A stretch of DNA of 56,321 nt from NCBI GenBank assembly GCA_934486635.1, contig CAKSPZ010000005.1, positions 1 to 56,321 on the forward strand, read 5' to 3'. Source of the stretch: an uncultured Eubacteriales bacterium (GTDB lineage Bacteria > Bacillota > Clostridia > Oscillospirales > Acutalibacteraceae). A model generated the notes under the pieces. It worked only from the letters and a program-made list of their open reading frames with translations, made no database searches and had not been told where the DNA came from. The first letter of the stretch is position 1; every line of letters starts with the position of its first letter. Of this stretch, positions 17,229 through 27,087 are shown in pieces. Position numbers and translations under genes: made by a program.

Positions 17229-18095
17229 TTAATCAATACTTTCCCATATTGCTGTTGAACCACAGGGTAAAATAACTTTTTGTTGTGTAACCGGTAATCC
17301 AATTTCATCGCATGACACAGTCCCACCAAAGTTCTTTTTAACGGTAACTTCTAAAAGTGCTTGCATAACTGCAGGTGATAGCCCTGTAGTATATGAATTT
17401 AAAACTAAAAATTTTGCGTCTTTGTTCATAATTTCCATACATAAGTTTACAAGAAAGAATAATTGTTCCTCAAGTTTCCATACTTCACCGCCAGGACCTC
17501 TTCCATAAGATGGTGGATCCATAATTATACCGTCATATTTATTGCCTCGTCTTATTTCTCGTTGCACAAACTTTACACAATCATCTACAAGCCAACGAAT
17601 TGGTTTATCTGACAATAACGATGCTGCTGCATTTTCTTTTGCCCAGCTTACCATCCCTTTAGATGCATCAACGTGGCATACATTTGCACCAGCTTTAGCT
17701 GCAGATAATGTTGCTGCTCCGGTATAACCAAATAAATTAAGTACTTTTAAAGGTTTTGTTGATTTTTTTATCTTTTGTGATACAAAATCCCAATTAATTG
17801 CTTGTTCCGGAAATATTCCTGTATGCTTAAAACCCATCATTTTTAAATTGAATTTTAAGTCATTGTACCTTATAGACCACATTTTAGGCATTTTTTTTAA
17901 TTCTTGCCATGAGCCGCCGCCTGTATTAGAACGATGATATATTGCATGTGCATTTTTCCATAAAGGATTTTCTTTTGGTGTGTTCCATATAATTTGAGGG
18001 TCTGGTCTTATTAAAATAATATCTCCCCAACGCTCTAAACGTTCTCCATTAGACGCATCTATTAGCTCGTAGTCTTTCCAATTTGATACTCTCAA
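17229..18095 (-). CDS. class I SAM-dependent methyltransferase (RlmI/RlmK-like)
   Basis: A 288-residue methyltransferase. The SAM-binding motif is VLNLFGYTGAATLSAAKAGA, an acidic residue (HVDASKGMVSWAKEN) contacts the ribose, and the catalytic motif is MDPPSYGRG, as in Methyltrans_SAM proteins that modify rRNA bases. The N-terminal region lacks a PUA domain, unlike full-length RlmI. The target, probably rRNA, is inferred. It lies between glmM and ecfA1 on the same strand with short gaps. Confidence 0.8.
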   Translation of the reverse strand: MRVSNWKDYELIDASNGERLERWGDIILIRPDPQIIWNTPKENPLWKNAHAIYHRSNTGGGSWQELKKMPKMWSIRYNDLKFNLKMMGFKHTGIFPEQAINWDFVSQKIKKSTKPLKVLNLFGYTGAATLSAAKAGANVCHVDASKGMVSWAKENAAASLLSDKPIRWLVDDCVKFVQREIRRGNKYDGIIMDPPSYGRGPGGEVWKLEEQLFFLVNLCMEIMNKDAKFLVLNSYTTGLSPAVMQALLEVTVKKNFGGTVSCDEIGLPVTQQKVILPCGSTAIWESID

Positions 18096-18107
18096 TTTTT
18101 TTCTCCC

Positions 18108-19478
18108 TTAATTTAATCTTTCTTTTATTAATTCCGCTACTTTATTGGCAAGTTTTGTGATTTTGTCTAAATCTTCTCCTTCAAGCATAACTCTTACCAA
18201 AGGTTCTGTACCCGAAGTTCTAACTAAAATTCTCCCAGTATTTGCAGTGCCATCAGTTGATGTAAATTCATTTTTTACATTTTCTATTGCACTTTTTATT
18301 TCAAGGTCATTATAAAAATTCATTTTACCCTCATTGCTTATTTTTACATTTATCATAACTTGAGGAAACTTTTTAATTATACCAGCAACTTCAGAAAACG
18401 GCTTATTTTCATTTTTTAAGATACTTAAAAGTTGAACAGCTGTAAGTTGCCCATCCCCAGTTGTAGAATAATCCAAGAAAATAATATGGCCTGATTGCTC
18501 TCCTCCAAAATTATAATTTTCCTTTAACATTTCTTCTAATACATATCTATCTCCTACTTTGGTAGCCACAAAATTCAGTTCATTATAGCTACAAAAACGG
18601 TTAAATCCCATATTAGTCATAACTGTGCCAACTACAGTGTCTCTTTTTAATTTGCCTTGTTGTTTTAAGGCTCTTGCGCATATTGCCATAATAAAGTCAC
18701 CATCAATGATATTACCTTTATTATCAACTGCTAAACATCTGTCTGCATCTCCATCAAATGCAATACCTGCATCAAAGTCATGCATCTTTACATATTCTGC
18801 TAAATTATCTATGTGAACTGAACCACAATTATCATTTATATTAATTCCATCAGGAGTATTGTTTAGCATTACACATTCTACTCCCAAAGCTGAAAATAAT
18901 TTGCCGGCTGTTCTAGATGCTGAACCATTTGAACAGTCAAATGCAACCTTTAGTCCTGCTAAATTACCATCTATAGTCGTAATTATATGTTTAATATAAT
19001 CATCAACTGCACTTTTTAAATAAGTTTTTGTTCCAATATCGCTATATTTAATATTATTTAAATTTAATTCTACTTCACCTAAAACTATCTTTTCTATTTC
19101 TTCTTCCACAGCATCTGGTAACTTATGCCCTTGCGAACTAAATATTTTAATTCCATTAAATTCAAATGAATTATGTGATGCTGAAATCATAATTCCCGCA
19201 TCAGCTTTATATTTTCTTACTAAATATGCTACAGCTGGAGTTGGAACTACGCCCAAACAAACTACATCTACTCCTACTGAACAAATTCCGGCAATAAGTG
19301 CTCCTTCCAACATGTCTGATGAAAGTCTTGTATCTTTTCCTATTAAAATTTTTGCTCTTTCATTTTTATTCTTTGTTAAAACACTAGCAGCGGCCATACC
19401 TATTTTCATTGCTAGTTCACACGTTAATTCTGTATTTGCTATACCTCTAGCACCATCTGTTCCAAAAAGTCTACCCAT
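18108..19478 (-). CDS. glmM: phosphoglucosamine mutase GlmM
   Basis: GlmM interconverts glucosamine-6-phosphate and glucosamine-1-phosphate on the route to UDP-GlcNAc. The start MGRLFGTDGARG is typical. The phospho-serine loop is MISASHNSFEFNG, the metal-binding loop DGDADRC, the sugar-binding loop GGEQSGHI, and the phosphate-binding loop RTSGTEPLVRVM. At 456 residues the length is normal. It follows ruvB by 31 nt on the same strand. Confidence 0.96.
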   Translation of the reverse strand: MGRLFGTDGARGIANTELTCELAMKIGMAAASVLTKNKNERAKILIGKDTRLSSDMLEGALIAGICSVGVDVVCLGVVPTPAVAYLVRKYKADAGIMISASHNSFEFNGIKIFSSQGHKLPDAVEEEIEKIVLGEVELNLNNIKYSDIGTKTYLKSAVDDYIKHIITTIDGNLAGLKVAFDCSNGSASRTAGKLFSALGVECVMLNNTPDGININDNCGSVHIDNLAEYVKMHDFDAGIAFDGDADRCLAVDNKGNIIDGDFIMAICARALKQQGKLKRDTVVGTVMTNMGFNRFCSYNELNFVATKVGDRYVLEEMLKENYNFGGEQSGHIIFLDYSTTGDGQLTAVQLLSILKNENKPFSEVAGIIKKFPQVMINVKISNEGKMNFYNDLEIKSAIENVKNEFTSTDGTANTGRILVRTSGTEPLVRVMLEGEDLDKITKLANKVAELIKERLN

Positions 19479-19509
19479 AAAAAGCTATACTCTCTTCCTA
19501 AAAAATTAT

Positions 19510-20523
19510 TTATTCGTCCTTTGGTTCTATTCCCAAGTGTAAATATGCTGCTCTATTTGCAATTCTTCCTCTTGGTGTTCTGCTAATAAACCCTATTTGC
19601 ATTAAATATGGTTCATATACATCTTCTATAGTAACAGCCTCTTCACCAATAGCTGAAGCCAATGTTTCAATGCCTACTGGACCACCTTTATAAAAATCAA
19701 TCATAGTCTTTAGCATTCTTCTATCATTGGCGTCCAAACCTAGTTCATCTATTTCAAGTTTATCAAGAGCCATTTTTGCTGTTTCAAAATCAATTTTTCC
19801 TTGCCCTTTTACTAAAGCAAAATCTCGTACTCTTTTTAACATTCTATTGGCAATTCTAGGTGTTCCTCGTGACCTTGATGCTATTTCAAGAGCACCATCT
19901 TTATCTATTTCAATATTTAAAATATTGGCACTTCTACTTACTATTTTTGAAAGCTCCTTCGGTGTATACATTTCAAGTCGCAAAACTACACCAAACCTAT
20001 CTCTTAAAGGAGCTGAAAGTTGACCTGCTCTAGTTGTAGCTCCCACTAAAGTAAACTTAGGCAATGGTAAATGATATGATGTTGCCATTTGACCTTTACC
20101 TGTAATTATATCTATCGAAAAATCTTCCATTGCTGGATATAATATTTCTTCAACTGTGCGAGGCAATCTATGTATCTCGTCGATAAAAAGAACATCACCT
20201 TCATTTAAATTAGTTAAGAGCGCCGCTAAATCCCCTGGTTTTTCAATCGCAGGTCCTGATGTAATCCTAATGTTTACGCTCATTTCATTTGCTATTATAC
20301 CTGATAAAGTAGTCTTACCAAGACCTGGAGGTCCATACAACAAAACATGGTCAAGTGGTTCTTTTCTTATTTTAGCCGCTTCAATAAAAATTGATAAATT
20401 TTCTTTTACTTTATTTTGACCTATATATTCATTCAAATTTTTAGGTCTTAGCGGATTATCAATATCAAAATCTTCAGGGATTTCTTCTGGATCTAAAATT
20501 CTGTTTTCAAAATCAAATTCCAA
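19510..20523 (-). CDS. ruvB: Holliday junction branch-migration ATPase RuvB
   Basis: RuvB is the hexameric AAA+ motor that drives branch migration with RuvA. It has Walker A YGPPGLGKTT, Walker B FIDEIHRL, sensor 1 GATTRAG, arginine finger context APLRDRFG, and the winged-helix C terminus with IGFISRTPRGR. Length 337 residues is normal. It is 3 nt from ruvA in a ruvC-ruvA-ruvB cluster. Confidence 0.97.
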   Translation of the reverse strand: MEFDFENRILDPEEIPEDFDIDNPLRPKNLNEYIGQNKVKENLSIFIEAAKIRKEPLDHVLLYGPPGLGKTTLSGIIANEMSVNIRITSGPAIEKPGDLAALLTNLNEGDVLFIDEIHRLPRTVEEILYPAMEDFSIDIITGKGQMATSYHLPLPKFTLVGATTRAGQLSAPLRDRFGVVLRLEMYTPKELSKIVSRSANILNIEIDKDGALEIASRSRGTPRIANRMLKRVRDFALVKGQGKIDFETAKMALDKLEIDELGLDANDRRMLKTMIDFYKGGPVGIETLASAIGEEAVTIEDVYEPYLMQIGFISRTPRGRIANRAAYLHLGIEPKDE

Positions 20524-20526
20524 AGT

Positions 20527-21126
20527 TTATACCCTCCCTGCCATTGATTTTAATGCATTTCTTATAAGTTCCTCCACAGTTAAGTTCTCATCAAATTGCG
20601 AAACCGCATTCATAGCTTCACTGTGAGAATACCCCAACACAGACAATGCATTAACAGCTGCTTTTGCATTGCCCATAGGCACTTTTGCAAAACTTTGTTG
20701 ACTACCTGTTGCTATTGCTTTCTCTCCATCTATTTTATCTTTTAACTCTAAAATAATCCTTTGTGCTAATTTGTTTCCTACGCCAGGTGCCATAGTCAAT
20801 ACCTTACTGTCTCCTGAGACTATTGCCGTCGCCACTTGTTCTGATTTTAAAGTTGATAAAATAGCTATACCAACTTTTGCTCCCACACCTGAAACAGACG
20901 TCAACAACTTAAAACAATTTAATTCATCCATTTTTAAAAAACCAAAAAGCTCCATTGCATCTTCTCTAACATTTAAATGCGTATATATATAAATATTCTC
21001 ACCAATGGCTGGAAGTTCATTTAATGTGTTTTGTGTTACATTACATTTATATCCTACTCCTGCACATTCCACAGCTATTGATAAGTTATCTACATTAATT
21101 AATTTACCTCTAAGACTGTAAAACAT
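20527..21126 (-). CDS. ruvA: Holliday junction DNA helicase subunit RuvA
   Basis: RuvA binds four-way junctions as a tetramer and loads RuvB. The OB-fold N terminus starts FYSLRGKLINVD, two helix-hairpin-helix motifs are visible (LTSVSGVGAKVGIAIL and TMAPGVGNKLAQRIILELK), and the C-terminal domain III that contacts RuvB follows a linker. Length is 199 residues. The start overlaps the ruvC stop by 17 nt. Confidence 0.96.
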   Translation of the reverse strand: MFYSLRGKLINVDNLSIAVECAGVGYKCNVTQNTLNELPAIGENIYIYTHLNVREDAMELFGFLKMDELNCFKLLTSVSGVGAKVGIAILSTLKSEQVATAIVSGDSKVLTMAPGVGNKLAQRIILELKDKIDGEKAIATGSQQSFAKVPMGNAKAAVNALSVLGYSHSEAMNAVSQFDENLTVEELIRNALKSMAGRV

Positions 21127-21637
21127 TATGTATTTGTCTCCTTTGCATCATATTCAATCTTAAATTTGTACCTCCAGCCTGTGCATGACATATGGCGATA
21201 GCTAAAGCATCTGCTGTATCATCAAGTTTAGGCATTTTTTCAAGCGCAAGTAATCTCTTTGTCATTTCCATTACTTGTGGTTTTTTTGCTTTACCATATC
21301 CGGTCACTGCTGTTTTTACTTGTAATGGTGTATATTCAAAAACCGGTACATTCATTATTTTAGCACTAAGCAATATGACACCTCTTGCTTGTGCTACATC
21401 TATAGCAGTTTTTTGATTATTTTGAAAATATAATTTTTCTATAGCCATTGCATCCGGTTTTATTATTCCAATTAATTCAATCATGTCATTATAAATATTT
21501 TCTATTCGTTCACAAAAAGGTGTATTAGCACTTGTTTGTATTGCTCCATAACATATTGTTTGATATCTATTTGATTTAAAGGCTATAGCACCATATCCTA
21601 CTATTGCATAGCCTGGATCTATACCTAGTATTTTCAC
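21110..21637 (-). CDS. ruvC: crossover junction endodeoxyribonuclease RuvC
   Basis: RuvC resolves Holliday junctions. The start is a GTG with GGAG 9 nt upstream. The acidic active-site residues fit: D in ILGIDPGYAIVGYG, E in MAIEKLYFQ, and the DDTADALAIAICH segment. Length is 175 residues. It leads the ruvCAB run that continues into glmM. Confidence 0.96.
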   Translation of the reverse strand: MKILGIDPGYAIVGYGAIAFKSNRYQTICYGAIQTSANTPFCERIENIYNDMIELIGIIKPDAMAIEKLYFQNNQKTAIDVAQARGVILLSAKIMNVPVFEYTPLQVKTAVTGYGKAKKPQVMEMTKRLLALEKMPKLDDTADALAIAICHAQAGGTNLRLNMMQRRQIHNVLQS

Positions 21638-21732
21638 TCAATACGTCTCCTTTTTGATTTTTATAAAATTACACAATTTAGCATTATAGATTATACCATA
21701 AAAAAATAATAAGAGCAACAAAGTTACTCCTA

Positions 21733-22251
21733 TTATAAAGTTATAAATACGTTAATTATTAAGCTACATATCGAGCCAAGCACTGCACCTGCCAGAACAT
21801 CTGTCGGGTAATGAACCCTTAAATATAGTCTTGAAAAACCCATTAATACAGAAAAAATAAATGCTGGTATAGAAAGTGGCCCAAAACATGACGCTAAAAT
21901 ACATGATGCCGCAAAAGATGATGATGTATGCCCTGATGGAAAAGAATACGTTATTGGTTCTTTTATTAACATTTCCTCTTGAAGTAAAAACTTTGACGGT
22001 CTAACTCTAGCTACAATATGTTTAATTAAAATTTCCCCCATGAAACCACTCAATAATAATGCCAATATCATTTTTATTCCAACATTCCTATATTCTTTGT
22101 TTAATAAAAATGGAATAGCTACTGCAAACCATATCATCCCATTGTTGCCCAATTTAGTTATAACAATCATAACCTTATTTCTTTTTTTTCTATGTAACTT
22201 TTTCATGTTTAACAATATTTTATCATCTATTGACTTTATCCTATTTAACAT
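21733..22251 (-). CDS. PAP2 family membrane phosphatase
   Basis: A 172-residue membrane protein with the three phosphatase motifs: KHIVARVRPS, PSGHTSSSFA, and SRLYLRVHYPTDVLAG, which hold the catalytic His residues on the outer membrane face. Members dephosphorylate undecaprenyl-pyrophosphate or phosphatidic-acid-type lipids; a role in lipid-carrier recycling is likely but unproven here. It is a single gene with gaps on both sides. Confidence 0.88.
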   Translation of the reverse strand: MLNRIKSIDDKILLNMKKLHRKKRNKVMIVITKLGNNGMIWFAVAIPFLLNKEYRNVGIKMILALLLSGFMGEILIKHIVARVRPSKFLLQEEMLIKEPITYSFPSGHTSSSFAASCILASCFGPLSIPAFIFSVLMGFSRLYLRVHYPTDVLAGAVLGSICSLIINVFITL

Positions 22252-22341
22252 TCTATATCAAAACCTCTTTTATTTTTTCATATTAATTTATACAATAACC
22301 AATAAAAAATCATTATTTTTTATTATAACAAAAAATCACAT

Positions 22342-22391
22342 AAAAAAAAAGTATATACAATTTGAAGTTTATAAAATCGCATATACTTTTT
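22342..22391 (-). terminator. terminator after the PPK2 gene
   Basis: AAAAAGTATAT (22346-22356) pairs with ATATACTTTTT (22381-22391) around a 24-nt loop. Read leftward it is followed by a T-run. Confidence 0.7.
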
Positions 22392-22399
22392 CATTAAAT

Positions 22400-23284
22400 T
22401 TATTTTTCTTCAAGTAAATACTTTTCTTCGTTGTTAAGATATTCTTTACACAAATTCAATTTCTTCTGTTTATCTTTAGTTGATATCGGATACTGTGGAT
22501 CTATGTCGTTTATTGTATCCACCAAAACTTCAGATAAAAAGAATCTTGCAAACCATTTTTTATCTGCTGGAACCACATACCATGGTGCATATGGGGTTCC
22601 TGTTTTATTAATTGCATCTTCATATGCTTTCATATAATCGTCCCAATATTTTCTTTCGACCAAATCGGACCTAGTCAACTTCCAATTCTTATTTTTTTCA
22701 TCTATCCTTTTTAAAAAACGCTTCTTTTGCTCATCCTTTGAAATATTAAAGAACAACTTTACTACTCTTATTCCATTTTGCCACAAGTATTTTTCAAAAT
22801 TAGCTATTTGCTCGTATCTTTGCTCGAATATTTTATCTGTCTTGCAACGTTCCGGAAGATTTTGATTTTTATATAGTTTATGGACCCTTGAAACTAATAC
22901 ATCTTCATAATAAGACCTATTAAATATTCCTATTTTTCCTCTTTCAGGCAACTTTTTAGCACATCTCCATAAATAATCATGAGATAATTCTTCTTCAGAT
23001 GGAACTTTAAAATTAACTACATCAACACCCTGCGGATTAACACCACCCATCACATGCTTAATAGCTCCATCTTTTCCTCCTGCATCCATGGCCTGAATTA
23101 TTATAAGAATTGCTTCTTTTTTTTGGGCATAAAATCTGTCTTGCATAACTTCTAACTTTCTCATATTTAATTGACCAGTTTCAAGAACCATTTCTTTATC
23201 CGTAGTTAAATTTTTAGCTTTTGTATCAAAGTTGCTCGCTTTAAATTTTTTAGTTCCATCATATCTAAACTCGTCTAATTTCAT
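22400..23284 (-). CDS. polyphosphate kinase 2 (PPK2) family protein
   Basis: A 294-residue polyphosphate:nucleotide phosphotransferase of the PPK2 family, with Walker A-like QAMDAGGKDGAIKHVMGG and the lid/Walker B region FNRSYYEDVLVSRVH. PPK2 enzymes use polyphosphate to phosphorylate AMP or NDPs. The single-domain size and MGGVNPQGVDV sequence fit the class annotated as polyphosphate:AMP phosphotransferase; substrate preference cannot be set by eye. The RBS is AAGGAG, and a strong promoter and terminator make this a one-gene unit. Confidence 0.9.
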   Translation of the reverse strand: MKLDEFRYDGTKKFKASNFDTKAKNLTTDKEMVLETGQLNMRKLEVMQDRFYAQKKEAILIIIQAMDAGGKDGAIKHVMGGVNPQGVDVVNFKVPSEEELSHDYLWRCAKKLPERGKIGIFNRSYYEDVLVSRVHKLYKNQNLPERCKTDKIFEQRYEQIANFEKYLWQNGIRVVKLFFNISKDEQKKRFLKRIDEKNKNWKLTRSDLVERKYWDDYMKAYEDAINKTGTPYAPWYVVPADKKWFARFFLSEVLVDTINDIDPQYPISTKDKQKKLNLCKEYLNNEEKYLLEEK

Positions 23285-23316
23285 TTATTTCCATCTCCTT
23301 TTTAATTATTGTTAAC

Positions 23317-23345
23317 ATTTTATCATATATCCATCGCAATGTCAA
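23317..23345 (-). promoter_or_regulatory. SigA promoter of the PPK2 gene
   Basis: On the minus strand TTGACA (23340-23345) and TAAAAT (23317-23322) have a 17-nt spacer. Confidence 0.75.
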
Positions 23346-23364
23346 TTTTTTTGTGGGTTTTGTC

Positions 23365-24402
23365 TTATTTTAAAATGTTGGATATTTTTGTAATTAATTC
23401 TTCAAGTAACAATCTAGAATCTATTTTTGAACTTTTTAACTGTGCATCAGTCTCTGTAATTAAATTTATGCACTGTCTTATTGAATCAATAGACATATAT
23501 CTTAAATATTTCTTTACATTTTCAAGCCTAAATATTTTATTTTTATAATCAAAAATTTTGGCCACATCATGAATAGTTTTTCCACTCTGTTCAGCTATTT
23601 TAACCCTATAACTGTCAATATAAAAAGATGCCATTATTGAAAGTATGGTCGTTGGTTCTTCCTTTTTATTCAATAGTATATCCAATACTTCAAATGCACG
23701 ATCATATTTTTTTACACTTATCGCTTTTGTTAACTCAAATACATTTGCTTCTACATTTTCAACTAATACAGTTTCTATTATTTCTGGTGTAATTTCATTT
23801 TTATTAGCATATGAGCATAACTTTTCTATTTCTTGCTTTAACATCAATAGATTATCTCCGCATTTTTCTATAATAATTTGTGCATTTTGCAAAGATAGTT
23901 CACAAGATAATTTATTTGCCCAACTTATAAGTTGTCGCTGAAGTTTCAATTTATTCATAATAGGTACATTTAAAACTTCACCATATTTTTCAAAAAATTT
24001 TAAAAAAGACATCCACTTTGATGACAATTTTTTTCCCATATCAATTCCGGATTGACTTATTATTAAAACTGTGGTTTCCGGTATATCACTTATAATTGCT
24101 TTTAATTTTTTTATCGTATCTTGATTTTCTTTTTCTATATCTAAGTCAAATACTCTAACACATTTATTGTTTGACATCAAAGGTAATGCCTCAATAGCAT
24201 CGTTTAATCTATCCACATCAAAACATTGTTCTGAGAAATCTTGAATATTAAAAGAATTTTTATCAATCGGAATAATTTTATTGGTAAGTTCTGAAGTATA
24301 ATAATTTACTAAGTACTTTTCTTCTCCATAAATAAAATATGCTTTTTTAAAATTTTTATTTTTTAATTGCATATTAAAATCTAATTCTGTTATTATTCCC
24401 AT
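23365..24402 (-). CDS. holA: DNA polymerase III subunit delta
   Basis: HolA is the wrench subunit of the clamp loader. The 345-residue protein begins with the typical KAYFIYGEEKYLVNYY, lacks a working P-loop as expected for delta, and has the LMLKQEIEKLCSYA and later helical segments of the collar domain. The first base of its ATG is the last base of the comEC stop (TAATG), so the two are translationally coupled; comEC-holA adjacency is common in Firmicutes. Confidence 0.92.
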   Translation of the reverse strand: MGIITELDFNMQLKNKNFKKAYFIYGEEKYLVNYYTSELTNKIIPIDKNSFNIQDFSEQCFDVDRLNDAIEALPLMSNNKCVRVFDLDIEKENQDTIKKLKAIISDIPETTVLIISQSGIDMGKKLSSKWMSFLKFFEKYGEVLNVPIMNKLKLQRQLISWANKLSCELSLQNAQIIIEKCGDNLLMLKQEIEKLCSYANKNEITPEIIETVLVENVEANVFELTKAISVKKYDRAFEVLDILLNKKEEPTTILSIMASFYIDSYRVKIAEQSGKTIHDVAKIFDYKNKIFRLENVKKYLRYMSIDSIRQCINLITETDAQLKSSKIDSRLLLEELITKISNILK

Positions 24403-26642
24403 TATATCACCCTTCTTATTAAAATATTCCTTTTTCCCTTAAAATCAAATAATACATTTCCATCACCAGCTGTCGCCATCGGTAATTTATTTGCTTTAGC
24501 TAATTCACTAATGGCCTTTGAAGATGTATCAAAGTCTGCAGTAACCACTGCATAAGCACTTGATATTAGCTCTTGATTTTTAAGTGTTCCGGACGTAACC
24601 AATACATCACAATTTCTGTATTCATCCGGCAAGGTATATGCATTTCCGCCTGAAGAGTTAATAATGAATTTCACATCATCTATATTTAAAAATATATAAC
24701 TTTGGTCACTATATTTTAACGTTGATAATTGCACATTATCCCAAAAGCTTATATTCGCTTGATTATTAAAGTAAACCGCATTACTACTGTCAGCTACACT
24801 TCTACTTAACTTATCATCTATAGAATCATCTTTAGGCATTACTACGTAATACGGAGAAAAGTTTTTAATAACATCTGTTGCATAGTTTGAAGCAGTATCA
24901 TTAAAATCACTTAACAACAAATATTCCAATTTATTAATATTTTGATAATTTAAATAACTTTTTAATTTTGAAAATTTTATATCATCCCCACCACAAGATA
25001 AAACAGAAGCTCGTCCATTTTTAGAAATTACCGCTGAACAACCATTTCCGGTGTCCAAAAAAGCTAAATGTGTAGTATTTCTATCAATAATCTGATAAGA
25101 TAAAATACCAACAAATAAAATTATAATTGATAAAATCGCTGATAACTTTATAAATTTATACCCTTTGTATAAAACAATAGCAGCCGCCATTAATACACAA
25201 GTAGCTCCTAGCCAAAACAAAATCATTGGTTGTTTTGTGGAAACAGCTGCAAACGGAATTTTTGCTAAAAGGTCAGCACACCATGTTATATAATTAATAA
25301 GTATTCCTGACAGCAATGCAAATGGTATAGCAATAAATCTTATTGGTGTAATTAAATATAATATTGCACTAATAAGTGTAAAAATCATCATTACCATCGT
25401 AGGTGTTACAATCAAAATATTCGATATAATACTTACAAGAGATATCTTTCCAAAACTCAGTATTATAATTGGCATTGTTGCTATTGTTGCACATATTGTA
25501 ACTGATATAATTCCCGATATTTTATTAATTACCTTTGAACCATATTTTATTTTTTCCCCTAATTTATTTATTTTTTCTTCAAAATAATTTTCAAATAATA
25601 TTATTCCAAGTGTCGCACTTACAGATAACAATAAACCTACATCACCTGCAGAAAACGGATTAAATAGTGTTAAAATAAATGTCGCTATTCCCAATGAATT
25701 CAAAGAATCTGCTTTTTTATAAAATAGCTCTCCTAAATAAAAAGTTATCAGCATTATGCCTGATCTCATAACTGATGCTGAAAATCCTGTAAGAGCCATA
25801 AAACATATAATTGAAATGCAAGTAAAAAAGTTTGTCCATCTTTTTGAAAACTTAGTGGCTTTTAATGCAGTAAAAACAATAGCTGCTATAACTGACGTAT
25901 GTAAGCCAGATACTGCTAAAAGATGTGATATTCCTATATCTTTAAAATTTGTTTTTATATCATCGTCAAGTAAATATTTATCTCCAAGTAAAACTCCAAT
26001 AGCTACCGATGCTTGCTCTTTAGGTAATAATGTTCTTATAGCTTCTATCAAATTTTCTCGACTTTTTAAAAAATAATAATATATTGGTTTATTTTGTTGA
26101 GATTCTATTTTTACATCTTCATACTCATAAAGATACGATAACATATGTATACCTTTTGATGCATAATAAGATTTCGATGAAAAACCCCCGTCATCTGTAG
26201 GTAAAAACATATGCACCTTACCAGTAACTCTATCATATAAATCTGCATCTAACGCCTTTGACATAGATACTCTTAATTTCATGTTTTGATTAATGCCATC
26301 ATAATCAATTTTATCTGTCTCAATTATATAATAATACCTATTATATGCTTCATATGGTAATTCACATATTTTTCCGGATATAACTACATCCTTATCGTTT
26401 AGTTGTTCTATTGGTTCAACCTTAATTTGAGTAAATAAGCTATACATAGCAAAAGCTACGCCAGCTGTTAAAAAGGCTATAGGTAATACTTTCTTTATTC
26501 TTATGGGCTTTATTATTAACGAACATAAAAATAAAATCATTAACGTTATTGACAAAATTTTTGATATTTTATTATCAAAATAAGTAGCTGCAACAAGTGC
26601 AGCTAAATATGTAAATCCTACAAGAGTCATTGGTCTTTTCAT
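24402..26642 (-). CDS. comEC: ComEC/Rec2-type DNA uptake channel protein
   Basis: A 746-residue membrane protein of the ComEC family that forms the channel for transforming DNA. An N-terminal OB-like extracytoplasmic domain (DUF4131-like) is followed by the competence domain with DIGISHLLAVSGLHTSV and many transmembrane segments. The C-terminal metallo-beta-lactamase-like domain starts near THLAFLDTGNG but the expected HxHxDH metal motif reads LLLSDFNDTASNYA, so its catalytic site is apparently lost. No other competence gene lies here. Whether the protein supports natural transformation is therefore open. Confidence 0.88.
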   Translation of the reverse strand: MKRPMTLVGFTYLAALVAATYFDNKISKILSITLMILFLCSLIIKPIRIKKVLPIAFLTAGVAFAMYSLFTQIKVEPIEQLNDKDVVISGKICELPYEAYNRYYYIIETDKIDYDGINQNMKLRVSMSKALDADLYDRVTGKVHMFLPTDDGGFSSKSYYASKGIHMLSYLYEYEDVKIESQQNKPIYYYFLKSRENLIEAIRTLLPKEQASVAIGVLLGDKYLLDDDIKTNFKDIGISHLLAVSGLHTSVIAAIVFTALKATKFSKRWTNFFTCISIICFMALTGFSASVMRSGIMLITFYLGELFYKKADSLNSLGIATFILTLFNPFSAGDVGLLLSVSATLGIILFENYFEEKINKLGEKIKYGSKVINKISGIISVTICATIATMPIIILSFGKISLVSIISNILIVTPTMVMMIFTLISAILYLITPIRFIAIPFALLSGILINYITWCADLLAKIPFAAVSTKQPMILFWLGATCVLMAAAIVLYKGYKFIKLSAILSIIILFVGILSYQIIDRNTTHLAFLDTGNGCSAVISKNGRASVLSCGGDDIKFSKLKSYLNYQNINKLEYLLLSDFNDTASNYATDVIKNFSPYYVVMPKDDSIDDKLSRSVADSSNAVYFNNQANISFWDNVQLSTLKYSDQSYIFLNIDDVKFIINSSGGNAYTLPDEYRNCDVLVTSGTLKNQELISSAYAVVTADFDTSSKAISELAKANKLPMATAGDGNVLFDFKGKRNILIRRVI

Positions 26643-26696
26643 AAAAAAACATTTCTCCTACAGTTAATTATTAAAATATATATTTAAATTATTTTA

Positions 26697-27035
26697 TCAG
26701 CCGGCTGGCCACTCCATTTTTCTTCCACCCATTAAGTGAAAGTGTAAATGTTTTACCGTTTGGCCTCCATCTTGGCCACAATTATTAACTATTCTGTATC
26801 CATTTTCTAAATGATATTCCTTAGCTATTTTAGCCGCTACCATAAAAATTTTACCTATAATATCACAATTTCTTTCAGATATATGGTTTGTATTTTCTAT
26901 GTGTTCCTTAGGTATAATAAGAATATGCACAGGTGCCTGCGGTTCTAAATCATTAAAAGCAACTATTTCTTCATCTTCATAAATTTTTTTACTCGGTATC
27001 TCATTATTAGCTATTTTACAAAATACACAATCCAT
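26697..27035 (-). CDS. HIT family (HINT-like) nucleotide hydrolase
   Basis: A 112-residue histidine-triad protein. The C-terminal triad is HLHFHLMGG, the N terminus CVFCKIANNEIPSKKIYEDE carries Cys residues common in the HINT branch. Members hydrolyse AMP-linked substrates such as aminoacyl-adenylates. RBS AAGGAG precedes the start. The cloverleaf element B and alaS lie upstream on the same strand. Confidence 0.93.
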   Translation of the reverse strand: MDCVFCKIANNEIPSKKIYEDEEIVAFNDLEPQAPVHILIIPKEHIENTNHISERNCDIIGKIFMVAAKIAKEYHLENGYRIVNNCGQDGGQTVKHLHFHLMGGRKMEWPAG

Positions 27036-27087
27036 ATTTATTTCTCCTTATATAGTAAGTTCCCTTAAAACTTTTTAGCAGCATTAT

